This document shows, piece after piece, positions 16,901-23,344 of a stretch of DNA of 27,469 nt. The notes beneath the pieces are model-generated. The model did no database searches and was not told the origin of the DNA. It saw only the letters and a list, made by a program, of their open reading frames with translations. A program made the position numbers and the translations under genes. The stretch comes from DASPJQ01 sp035299065 (GTDB taxonomy: Bacteria > Bacteroidota > Bacteroidia > Flavobacteriales_D > UBA2798), in assembly GCA_035299065.1 (NCBI GenBank), contig DATGXI010000107.1:1-27469 (forward strand), given 5' to 3'. The first letter of the stretch is position 1. Each line of letters starts with the position of its first letter.

Positions 16901-18592
16901 ATTGTCTTCCCTGTCAACAGTAACATAATACCAACCTGAAGTTAATGCAGCAATTGTTGCTGATGTTGAACCATCGTGCCAGGTGTACTCCAGGCATGGT
17001 CCCACATAACATGCCGGTGCAATCATTTCGGTGCTCACCCCAAGGGCAGGTATTGCCCCGCAAAGGTGCATGGTATCAGGGCCAGGTTGGTTCACGATCA
17101 CGTCTGGAATCTCGGTACACACAGGACTTGTAAAAATATTTATCAGTGTGTGCGTGGTGTCCATGAATGCGCCAACAAAAATATCTTTTGCGTTATCAGG
17201 AGCCACCGTTGTATAACCACCGTCCCAACTGCATGGCCCGAAACCTCCTCCTCCTCCCCATGATGCTGGTATATAATTGAAATATTTGTTGAATCCACCT
17301 GCCAGCACCGGAAAATTGTCCTGCGAAACGGCTACGCCACCACAAAAATCATCTTTTGGACCACCACAATTTTTTGACCAGGTATAATTTCCTGCAGCAT
17401 CATAACGTGCGGCAAATACATCCCGGTAACCAACACTGTAAAATGCTGTTGGACTGCCATACGCATTGCCATAGTCTTTGAAACGGCATTTATACATTCC
17501 TGCTATGTACACATTTGCCGAAGGGTCGGTGGCAATGCTTCGTGCGGTTACTTCGGAGGTAGATCCTGCATGCGAAGCCCACACCACATCAAGTGAGGGA
17601 TCAACCCTTACAATAAAAATATTTTTTGAACCTGTTGAAGGCACAATGGTCGAAGGAAAATTTCCAATAACAAGTGTACCAATATAATCGCCACACACAT
17701 TTACATTGTTGTTTACATCCACATCAATGGAATAGGCTATGGTCATTCCTGATGCCATACGCAAGAATTCAAGTTCATTTCCTGCAGGACTTAATTTAAG
17801 TATAAAGGCTGCATTCAATGCAATGTTGTTGTGGGTCACATCAATGGTAATGGTGTCAGAAAACTGGCCGCATACGTAAATATTTCCCCCGGCATCGCAA
17901 TCCACATCCATTCCTTTGTCGTTATAAGGTGCATAAGCTGGTTTTGCCCAAAGGGTATTGCCCGTTGAATCGAGTTTTAAAACAAAAATATCATACGTGG
18001 GTAAACCGGTAGTGGTGTTGTTCATACTGGTAAAAACAAAACCGCTTCCAAAATCGGCAGTGGCTTTATACTGGCCGGTTACAACCACGTTTCCATTCAG
18101 GTCAACACTTATACCGTTTCCATAATCAATATCGGGACCACCAACCGAACGTGCCCATTTGAAATTACCTGAGGCATCAAGTTTGGTAATAAAAACGTCC
18201 TGTGTACCTGATGTAGTAAGTGTGGTTGATCCAAACGTTGCCGTAGATGCATAATAACCGGTTACGTAAATATTTCCTGCATTGTCGGTGCGTATTGATA
18301 AGCCACGGTCGGCACCAACCCCACCTGCTTTTTTTGCCCACAGCACATTACCGGCATTGTCATACTTAACAATAAACACATCGCTTACGCTGGTGGTGGT
18401 TAAAGAAATGGCACCAAATGAAACGGTTTGTGTAAAATAACCTGTTGCAATTACATTTCCGCTGTTGTCGGTGGCCACATCAAGGGCTTCATCGTTCCCG
18501 TTGCTTCCTGTATTATCAAACCAAAACGTTTGAGCAGGCAGGGCCAGATCAATGGTCAAAAGGGAGAAAATTATAAAGAGCCTTAACAGCAT
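13904..18592 (-). CDS. Giant secreted protein: SBBP-type beta-propeller repeats, Ig/PKD-like domains and a CHU_C T9SS type B domain
   Basis: The 1562-residue protein starts at the ATG at 18592 with a signal peptide ending LPAQ. Residues about 25-470 carry seven or eight repeats of about 60 residues of the form (D/N)GNVxVTGxF ... DVFIxKxDxxGNxxWAK, the SBBP/beta-propeller type. Residues about 490-1470 are many Cys-containing, Thr/Ser/Asp-rich beta domains with Ig/PKD-like units (CPGDSVTLAV ... YQWYG ... GTYYCVM). The last 90 residues (1473-1562) are a CHU_C or gliding-motility C-terminal domain: FPNIFTPNGDGTNDEF, FNRWGNEMF, AWDG and EGVYFYV. This marks T9SS export and surface attachment or release, probably as an adhesin-like or matrix protein. 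Function and ligand are unknown. It is the first gene of the TPR block and has a perfect -7 box upstream. Confidence 0.9.
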   Translation of the reverse strand: MLLRLFIIFSLLTIDLALPAQTFWFDNTGSNGNDEALDVATDNSGNVIATGYFTQTVSFGAISLTTTSVSDVFIVKYDNAGNVLWAKKAGGVGADRGLSIRTDNAGNIYVTGYYASTATFGSTTLTTSGTQDVFITKLDASGNFKWARSVGGPDIDYGNGISVDLNGNVVVTGQYKATADFGSGFVFTSMNNTTTGLPTYDIFVLKLDSTGNTLWAKPAYAPYNDKGMDVDCDAGGNIYVCGQFSDTITIDVTHNNIALNAAFILKLSPAGNELEFLRMASGMTIAYSIDVDVNNNVNVCGDYIGTLVIGNFPSTIVPSTGSKNIFIVRVDPSLDVVWASHAGSTSEVTARSIATDPSANVYIAGMYKCRFKDYGNAYGSPTAFYSVGYRDVFAARYDAAGNYTWSKNCGGPKDDFCGGVAVSQDNFPVLAGGFNKYFNYIPASWGGGGGFGPCSWDGGYTTVAPDNAKDIFVGAFMDTTHTLINIFTSPVCTEIPDVIVNQPGPDTMHLCGAIPALGVSTEMIAPACYVGPCLEYTWHDGSTSATIAALTSGWYYVTVDREDNCYSNTDSVYISLETTPIPLITDSEGINIMKPPVTTPIKMCGNDTLTLAVNNVMMYGGFGGWTGSYPFTAINDSVIQVYSSGVYTFTNYNEYGCPKTNSINVQMDTFALDDTLHPFMLFFGQDIDSIKLCSNIKTLPVTLNDTIYYTGSIMPYKTVKWWVEPALPPLSPTSTSYVFCSISPFIVPNTWHVIHANLQNYCAEDTVNYWVHDSIYISYWPTVSISYTVTPGTYNCPDDTITHLFYSNAQTVTVSGTTDYEFYNSADSSITTAGNGTVYVNMSTIDTVSGCSATASANFVIPDLTSPMIMMSPPSGLVCPGDSVTLAVPPGFDTYQWYGPIPDSLSHTNVIETATPGTYYCVMTNANGCVVVSNTEETYEYGTPFVLVEPSNVFCEGESVTITAYTSTAAVISWVSPLSGSSTTQTVSNSGTYMCNITSCGITTVGTVSVLEISPEAIITASDLTLCEGDTIKLSANPLMMEYEWSPGGVYDTVLFVSEPGTYTLTVMDNGCYDNASVTVTADPYPADAFASDVSICPTNTATLTAAGAVGYNWYNSDTTFQGSGSPFTTPVLANDTVFFVQAINAEGCKGDFVPVDIVMLHDSLPELFFEFNCLGDDLHLFSDITVANGWYWSGPNSFTSTLDDPFVNDITLGDTGTYAMYYSSAPGCTSDTAFIDVDVLGLPTANIISNAFNYCEDDNGTFVAQTATGYSYTWHFANGASLPGNTVSLNVLASQDGDLVLEVTDSNGCKQYDTVSLIVIPLPIITFAVTPDVCVGQNIYLNATADHFTSNLIYGPDGFSTTQFVDTILTTGFNVGGLYTLVVSDSTCTDSMSLTVTVHDYPVVDLGPDTAVCPGAVLTFDLSTALTYTWYDNTHEAHKEVVDLEGVVWVTASNGSVCTTTDSLRIVYKDCNMLFPNIFTPNGDGTNDEFHILGEGVTNLQMTIFNRWGNEMFTTTDPYGAWDGIRSDGKKASEGVYFYVATVQNEVGTVREAKGHVQLSR

Positions 18593-18605
18593 TGGTTAAA
18601 AATAA

Positions 18606-18613
18606 CAAATTTA
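18606..18613 (-). promoter_or_regulatory. -7 box for the giant CHU_C protein and the downstream TPR genes
   Basis: On the minus strand TAAATTTG matches TAnnTTTG exactly and ends 13 bp before the ATG at 18592. A matching -33 TTG was not identified. The box would give a very short leader. Confidence 0.45.
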
Positions 18614-18746
18614 ACTGAAGTGCCTAATTAATAATGCCGTTTTTTGACGGGCCAATTATAAATTATAACACCACAGAACATGTCATTTGTCGATAGTTAG
18701 GATATTTAGGGGTGTAAACCCACGTTAGCGTGTTACGGGAAATTGG

Positions 18747-18754
18747 TATATTTG
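18747..18754 (+). promoter_or_regulatory. -7 box for the DUF2750-like gene
   Basis: TATATTTG matches TAnnTTTG exactly and ends 15 bp before the ATG at 18770. The short palindrome CACGTTAGCGTG (18721-18732) lies where the -33 region would be and might be a regulator site. Confidence 0.45.
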
Positions 18755-18769
18755 TGCAAAATTTTTACC

Positions 18770-19204
18770 ATGGCCGATGCACAAAAAGCACACGATAAGT
18801 TTGTAACCGATGTAGTTCGTTTCAAAAAAGTATGGGGACTTAAGCTTGAAGACAACTGGGCAGTTTCCAAAAGTGCCGATTTTGAAGATGCTGAAGTGTT
18901 GTTGTTTTGGAGCGATAAAGCCCTGGCTGAAGCATGTGCTACCGATGACTGGAATGATTACAAAGCGGAGAGCATGGAAACACCCGAATTTTTGGAAGAT
19001 TGGTTGCCGGGCATGTGTGAAGAAGGAATTGCTGCCGGTGCCAATTGGAACACAGACCTTGAGGGAATTGAATCGCATCCCATTGCACTTGCACTTGAAA
19101 TTGTGAATGAAATTAAAGAGCAGAATATAAAATACACGCCAAAAGGTTTTGAGAGTCTTAGCGAGTTTGAAGCTGAGCTGATGGAAATGGGCGAAGATTT
19201 GTAA
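18770..19204 (+). CDS. DUF2750-like cytoplasmic protein
   Basis: The product has 144 residues from the ATG at 18770. An upstream in-frame start at 18743 overlaps the promoter box and is not preferred. There is no signal peptide or membrane segment. It is acidic, with LEDNWAVS, FWSDKALAEACA, and the segment FLEDWLPGMCEEGIAAGANW, which I recognise as the core of the uncharacterised DUF2750 family (members usually about 110-140 residues). The conserved Trp and Gly residues suggest a small binding fold. No biochemical role is known to me. It ends 25 bp from the convergent lipoprotein gene at 19230. Confidence 0.7.
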   Translation: MADAQKAHDKFVTDVVRFKKVWGLKLEDNWAVSKSADFEDAEVLLFWSDKALAEACATDDWNDYKAESMETPEFLEDWLPGMCEEGIAAGANWNTDLEGIESHPIALALEIVNEIKEQNIKYTPKGFESLSEFEAELMEMGEDL

Positions 19205-19229
19205 TTTAAGATTGAGGCGTATTCGGAAA

Positions 19230-19568
19230 TTACTCTTTGTATCTCACAAGTTTTAACCATTCCAGGTGCGGGCTGCAATGACCATTGGTAATTTCTTTTA
19301 CTTCCCAGGTAAATGTTGAACCTTTCTTAATTTCAAGTGAGTTGAATTCTTCAGGTGAAACATCCTGTGTAACGGTATCGGTAACACTGTACTGCTTAAC
19401 GGTAAAGTAAACCGTATAATTTGTACTGTCATTGCCAAAAAAATCAATAACCGTGGCCGGATAGGTAGTTATTTTGTAAGAGCAGGGACCGCCATCAGGT
19501 ATTTCTTTTTCAGTAGTGCCACAAGCCGCCAGGGTGGCAATGCATAAAAAATAAACCGCTTTTTTCAT
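19230..19568 (-). CDS. Small lipoprotein of unknown function
   Basis: The product has 112 residues. The signal ends in the lipobox LAAC (Cys16), so it is exported and lipid-anchored. The mature part is beta-rich with Thr/Val strands (for example NYTVYFTVKQYSVTDTV) and two further Cys (29 and about 98) that may form a disulfide. No family is recognised. The ATG at 19568 gives an ideal signal. It is transcribed divergently from the gene at 19719 across a 150-bp spacer. Confidence 0.6.
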   Translation of the reverse strand: MKKAVYFLCIATLAACGTTEKEIPDGGPCSYKITTYPATVIDFFGNDSTNYTVYFTVKQYSVTDTVTQDVSPEEFNSLEIKKGSTFTWEVKEITNGHCSPHLEWLKLVRYKE

Positions 19569-19704
19569 GCCATAAATTTAAGGCCGAACGGGGACACAAC
19601 TACTACGGTGAAGCACGTAATTTATATTCAACCCGCAAATAGTATGGTTTACCTGTGTTTTTTATTCAATTATGGAATTTAACCCGGCAGCACATCTGAA
19701 TCAA

Positions 19705-19712
19705 TAATTTTG
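19705..19712 (+). promoter_or_regulatory. -7 box for the 19719-20582 gene
   Basis: TAATTTTG matches TAnnTTTG exactly and ends 6 bp before the ATG at 19719. The mRNA would be almost leaderless. The box also includes the in-frame TTG at 19710, which argues against that codon as the start. Confidence 0.45.
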
Positions 19713-19718
19713 CTTTAT

Positions 19719-20582
19719 ATGCTTAGACATTTTTTGTTTTTTATATTCCTGCTTGTGCAGAATAAAATGCTTGCCGCCCAGGAAATGTACTTCAACAACG
19801 AAAAAATTGATACCGTAAGGATTGTGTCACACGTTGCAGGATACCAGTTTGACAGTTGCGGCACCACTATTGGTTCAAAAGATGTTTACATGCTTGTTTT
19901 TAATGCAAAACGCGGGCAATACGAAGTAAATTCATACAAAAGGACCAAATATGAAGCTACTTTCAAATGCGGGTACAAAGAAGATATTTATGATGCGTTC
20001 AAAAACCGAAATGCTGCAGCATTTGACCCTTCGGTGTCTTTCAGGTTAAAAAAACTGATTGCTGATCTTGACACAGGATCTTTGCTTCCTGCTATGCATA
20101 ACAGCGGTATAAGCAAAACCCGTTTTGAAGAATTGACCAGTAAATATGCTATTGGCAATATGCTTCGAAAATCAGGCCTTGAAAAAAAAGTAAAAAAGCA
20201 TTTTGCAACAAAATCGGCCACTGACAGCCTGGTAAAATCTATCCAAAACGTTGATACATTTAATTTGTACCTGCAAACCAAATTTGGTGACTGCAGCAAC
20301 ACAATGATTACTGATGCCTGCGGGGTTATTTCGATTTATATACATACCTTTAAAGAAATTTACCGCTTTGAAGGAGAATTCCAGGATGAGTGGTTTCAAC
20401 CCTGGCAGCTTTACAGGAAAAATGAATGGGAAAAAGACATTGTTAATCTGAAAATAAACATTGATTTGAGTTATATTTTACCGCACGGATTTAAACAAGC
20501 CGAAGCCCTGAGCGATACCGTTCTCATAAAATCATACATGAAATGGATGCTTGTAAGGCTGCATCTGCTACAGGAATATTGA
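19719..20582 (+). CDS. Secreted protein of unknown function
   Basis: From the ATG at 19719 the protein has 287 residues, with a signal peptide of about 20 residues (LRHFLFFIFLLVQNKMLAAQ). An in-frame TTG at 19710 lies inside the promoter box and is rejected. The mature part has an N-terminal beta section (EMYFNNEKIDTVRIVSHVAGY), a helical middle with basic patches (KSGLEKKVKKHF), and a C-terminal part with WFQPWQLY and a polar helix. Cys occur in DSCG, FKCG, GDCS and DACG. I do not recognise a family or catalytic motif. It ends 31 bp from the convergent SUKH-like gene. Confidence 0.6.
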   Translation: MLRHFLFFIFLLVQNKMLAAQEMYFNNEKIDTVRIVSHVAGYQFDSCGTTIGSKDVYMLVFNAKRGQYEVNSYKRTKYEATFKCGYKEDIYDAFKNRNAAAFDPSVSFRLKKLIADLDTGSLLPAMHNSGISKTRFEELTSKYAIGNMLRKSGLEKKVKKHFATKSATDSLVKSIQNVDTFNLYLQTKFGDCSNTMITDACGVISIYIHTFKEIYRFEGEFQDEWFQPWQLYRKNEWEKDIVNLKINIDLSYILPHGFKQAEALSDTVLIKSYMKWMLVRLHLLQEY

Positions 20583-20613
20583 GTGCGGGCATGTTTAACA
20601 TTTTATCAGGAAC

Positions 20614-21150
20614 TCACCCAAAATCCCTGGTCTCAATAAATTCAATGAAACTTTCCCAGCTTATGTCGCTGTCAATAAAATTTTCATGGCAAGCAGGGTT
20701 GTTGTCGTGTCCATCCACTACTTTTCCAAAATCAGGTGACCCTTTGTCACAGCAAATAAAATAGGCGTGTTTATCGCTCCAGTTTCCAAAAACCAGCCAG
20801 AACAAACCACCAGTAAACGCTTTGTTCTCTTCCAGGAAACCCATTACATCTTCAACCCAGTTGCTGAACTCGTATTCATTGTATTCAAAAACACCCTGAG
20901 CATCAAAAAACTTTATCCAACCATTATTATAAGAATATGTTGCTGGCATTAGTTCAAGGTATTCGGTAAAACCGGGCGGAAGTGCAAAACGGTCGTCAAT
21001 CAAATCGGCCGACATGTATTTGGCGTATTCATTTTTTATTTGGCGAACAAATTCGTTTACAGTTGGCTGCTTATAGTCTACCTGCCTTTGCTTATACTGC
21101 TTTTCTTCAAACCAGGCAATAAGCTTTTTTATTTCATTTTCATATTGCAT
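20614..21150 (-). CDS. Possible SMI1/KNR4 (SUKH)-like protein
   Basis: From the ATG at 21150 the product has 178 residues. A TTG at 21171 would add seven residues. There is no signal peptide. The N-terminal third is helical and charged. The middle reads LPPGFTEYLELMPATY and is followed by the segment FWLVFGNWSDKHAYFICCDK, then VVDGHDNNP, and the C-terminus reads SWESFIEFIE. This order (LPxxYxxFL, then FGxxxxGxxxxxD, then xVVxxDH, then SFxxFL) resembles the SUKH fold found in many immunity and regulatory proteins. The match is by eye and not certain. It lies 39 bp after the SH3-domain lipoprotein and is probably in one operon with it. No toxin gene was seen beside it. Confidence 0.6.
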   Translation of the reverse strand: MQYENEIKKLIAWFEEKQYKQRQVDYKQPTVNEFVRQIKNEYAKYMSADLIDDRFALPPGFTEYLELMPATYSYNNGWIKFFDAQGVFEYNEYEFSNWVEDVMGFLEENKAFTGGLFWLVFGNWSDKHAYFICCDKGSPDFGKVVDGHDNNPACHENFIDSDISWESFIEFIETRDFG

Positions 21151-21189
21151 TTCTATTGCCTTTTGGGTCAAGCTCCAAACGGGCCTTGC

Positions 21190-22176
21190 TCATTTCGCAT
21201 CAAAAATTCCGGGCACCAAATATTTTTTCTCAACCCAGCCTTGCACTTTTTGACCTGAAAATGTATACGTGCCGCTAAGCTTATACCAATTTCCATCAGC
21301 ACTTATTTCGTCAACTGTTAAGTATTTGTCGTAATACGAAATTTTGTCAATAGCTTTAGATGTTTGGTTTGCGTCTGCGTGCACCGGAACTTCAAAACGG
21401 CTCACCATGGTACTTTCCGTTTTACGTGCCTTACGCAAAACACACCTGGTTTTCCATTCCCAGTTTTCCTGCGTCATCAATATTTCGCTCAACATCTCAA
21501 GTGTTTTGGCGGCCTCATCCTTATCGCGCTGATCGGTCAATGTTTTTTGTAATTTTTCAAGCCCATTCCTGCGTTTATGCATACGCTCTTGCAGAACCCT
21601 GCCTGGTTCGCCTTCATCTTTTAAACTGTAAACATGGTTCGTAGTTTCGCGCAACAAGCGTGGGCTGTATGCTTCCTCGCCTTCTCCCTGTTCTTCCAAC
21701 CGCGCAACAGGAATGCCCGATTCATAAAACGTGGTTGTTCGCGGCTGGTACATTCCAAAGTGCGTTGACATGACATAATTTCCCTGTAAATCATAAAGCG
21801 TTGTGTTGTCAAATTCTGAGTCGCCCTGGCAGTAAGAACCGGCTTCAGTTATAAAAATTATTTTTTCAGATGATGTTAGGCGGTACGCGTAATATGTTAA
21901 CGGTCCATCTGATCCCTCGTATGAATCACACAAAGCATCGTCACTTTGCCAGCTCATTTCAAATACATCAATATGCACACTGTCGCCCATTGAATTTAAT
22001 GAATCGGCATACCGTTCAAATCCACTGAGCTTTTCAGGCGCAATTGTTTTGATAGAGTCGGTTGTGTTGGAGGCTACAACTTTAGCAGGTTTTTCTTTTT
22101 CAGGCGTTGATTTTTCTTCTGCCGATGCACAGGAAAACAGAAGTATGCAAAAGAAAAAGAAGAAGTGTGTTTTCAT
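21190..22176 (-). CDS. Lipoprotein with a C-terminal bacterial SH3-like domain
   Basis: From the ATG at 22176 the product has 328 residues with a lipobox LFSC about Cys16 after an unusual five-Phe hydrophobic stretch. An ATG at 22245 adds 23 residues before the signal and is not preferred. The mature N-terminus is Glu/Lys-rich. The middle (about 70-170) contains beta strands such as YYAYRLTSSEKIIFITEAG, followed by a long charged helical part (RRNGLEKLQKTLTDQRDKDEAAKTLEM). The C-terminal 70 residues look like an SH3b domain: VPVHADANQTSKAIDKISYYDKYLTVDE, then NWYKLSG and VQGWVEKKYL. SH3b domains often bind cell-wall peptides. A -7-like box lies just upstream. Confidence 0.68.
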   Translation of the reverse strand: MKTHFFFFFCILLFSCASAEEKSTPEKEKPAKVVASNTTDSIKTIAPEKLSGFERYADSLNSMGDSVHIDVFEMSWQSDDALCDSYEGSDGPLTYYAYRLTSSEKIIFITEAGSYCQGDSEFDNTTLYDLQGNYVMSTHFGMYQPRTTTFYESGIPVARLEEQGEGEEAYSPRLLRETTNHVYSLKDEGEPGRVLQERMHKRRNGLEKLQKTLTDQRDKDEAAKTLEMLSEILMTQENWEWKTRCVLRKARKTESTMVSRFEVPVHADANQTSKAIDKISYYDKYLTVDEISADGNWYKLSGTYTFSGQKVQGWVEKKYLVPGIFDAK

Positions 22177-22181
22177 GCAGG

Positions 22182-22189
22182 TAAAGATA
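22182..22189 (-). promoter_or_regulatory. -7-like box for the SH3 lipoprotein and SUKH-like genes
   Basis: On the minus strand TATCTTTA is one base from TAnnTTTG and ends 5 bp before the ATG at 22176. The same octamer lies just upstream of the 22313-22597 gene. Confidence 0.4.
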
Positions 22190-22312
22190 GTGATTTGAAA
22201 ATTAAAAACTGGCCAATGGATAAGATTATTCCTTTTGGTTGGCATGGTACTAAAGCCCGGGGCTATGCATTTATGTAATGAAAGAAAATGCTGTTCAGGT
22301 GTGATAAAAAAA

Positions 22313-22597
22313 TCAAGACCTGTTCACCGTTTTAATTTCAAAAAAACAGGATTCACACACCACGCGTATACCGGCAAAATCTTCGTTGTGCTCATTCCAT
22401 TCACCTTCTTTGGCGCGTTCAACCTCACACACATCACACCAGGCTCCAAAATCTTCGTCTTCACCGGGAAGGTCCATACCAAAAACACTTTCAAATTCCT
22501 CGTGGAAACCGGTTTTGGTTTGCGTGGATAAATGCTGGCAAACAAATGCAGGGCGGCCCGGGCCATGCTTATCACAATGTATGGTTTCGTTTGTCAT
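22313..22597 (-). CDS. Small Cys/His-rich, probably zinc-binding protein of unknown function
   Basis: From the ATG at 22597 the product has 94 residues. The upstream GTG at 22660 adds an unlikely extension. The pattern of possible metal ligands is C8-H11, C20-H22, C54-C57 and C81-C84, enough for two zinc sites. The first half reads CDKHGPGRPAFVCQHLS, and the later parts are AWCDVCE and VVCESCF. I recall similar short proteins with a CxKHG / FVCQHL / AWCxxCE / CxxC order in other bacteria but cannot name the family. It has no membrane segment. It is a single gene with a TATCTTTA box just upstream. Confidence 0.6.
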   Translation of the reverse strand: MTNETIHCDKHGPGRPAFVCQHLSTQTKTGFHEEFESVFGMDLPGEDEDFGAWCDVCEVERAKEGEWNEHNEDFAGIRVVCESCFFEIKTVNRS

Positions 22598-22601
22598 GGG
22601 G

Positions 22602-22609
22602 TAAAGATA
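22602..22609 (-). promoter_or_regulatory. -7-like box for the Cys/His-rich protein gene
   Basis: On the minus strand TATCTTTA, followed by CCCC, ends 4 bp before the ATG at 22597. It is the same octamer as at 22182-22189. Confidence 0.4.
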
Positions 22610-22744
22610 AAAAAAGAATAAGATTCCCTGTGGTTGTTGGAGTGCGTGTTTTATAATCACATAGAGAGTTAGAAATACAAACTTTAAAAAAACATAGAGG
22701 CGCCTTTGGCACCCGTAGAAAACATAAATTTGCGGTTGAAAAAG

Positions 22745-23005
22745 TTACTCTTTGCGCAGTTTTACGAATCGCAGCAACCACCAAAAAAAAACCAGTGCAG
22801 CAAATGCGCCACCAAGTGTTATGCCTATGCGGTAATACCATTGGTCAAGCTGTGTTATTTCCCGAACCGAAAAACCAATGAACAACGATGCTCCGAAGCC
22901 CAGTCGTTCGGCTGTTTTGATGTTGCCTGAACGTTTGAAAATAATGGCAATAATGAATAACAGGAGAATTAAGAGGGAAGCTGATATGTAATAAGAGGCT
23001 GGCAT
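22745..23005 (-). CDS. Small integral membrane protein of unknown function
   Basis: The product has 86 residues. Two strong hydrophobic segments lie at about 5-23 and 61-80, with a weaker one at 36-48, and the C-terminus is basic (LRFVKLRKE). Position-inside rules suggest the C-terminus is cytoplasmic. No family is recognised. The ATG at 23005 is preceded by TAAATTTA (23017-23024), a near -7 box. It is transcribed away from the SMC-like gene, so there is no operon link to it. Confidence 0.55.
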   Translation of the reverse strand: MPASYYISASLLILLLFIIAIIFKRSGNIKTAERLGFGASLFIGFSVREITQLDQWYYRIGITLGGAFAALVFFWWLLRFVKLRKE

Positions 23006-23344
23006 TTGTTAGTACGTAAATTTAGGAAATTAACGAATGCCATTAATCTTGCAATGGCGAAGATTAACTCAATCAGAATTGATTTCTTTGAAGTGGCTGA
23101 ATGCAAACATTTGGCCTGATAGTCCGCACCAATACACCCACGAACAACGAAGAACCAAGAACCAAAAACGATTCAACAAAACCTTCTTAACAGTCCTTAA
23201 TTTAATAATTTGTTAATTTATTGAATTTTAAATATTTACAAGACATGTTCCACGCGCACAACCCTTGAAAACTATGGGTTATTAACACCTGAAACAAACC
23301 CGTATTTCACTATTGTTGTAAACCACTTAAACACTGAAGAAATT
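23006..23344. other. 339-bp spacer upstream of the SMC-like gene: no gene; AT-rich tract, heptamers, parS-like half site
   Basis: From left to right the spacer holds the near -7 box of the divergent membrane protein (23017-23024), a GAACCAA heptamer repeated twice in tandem (23152-23165) after degenerate copies, an AT-rich tract (about 23197-23240), the sequence TGTTCCACGCGCACAA (23246-23261), which shares its first nine bases with a parS site but then diverges, and a short hairpin (AACCC 23260-23264 with GGGTT 23276-23280). No promoter for the SMC-like gene could be assigned with confidence. No credible ORF is present. Confidence 0.5.
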
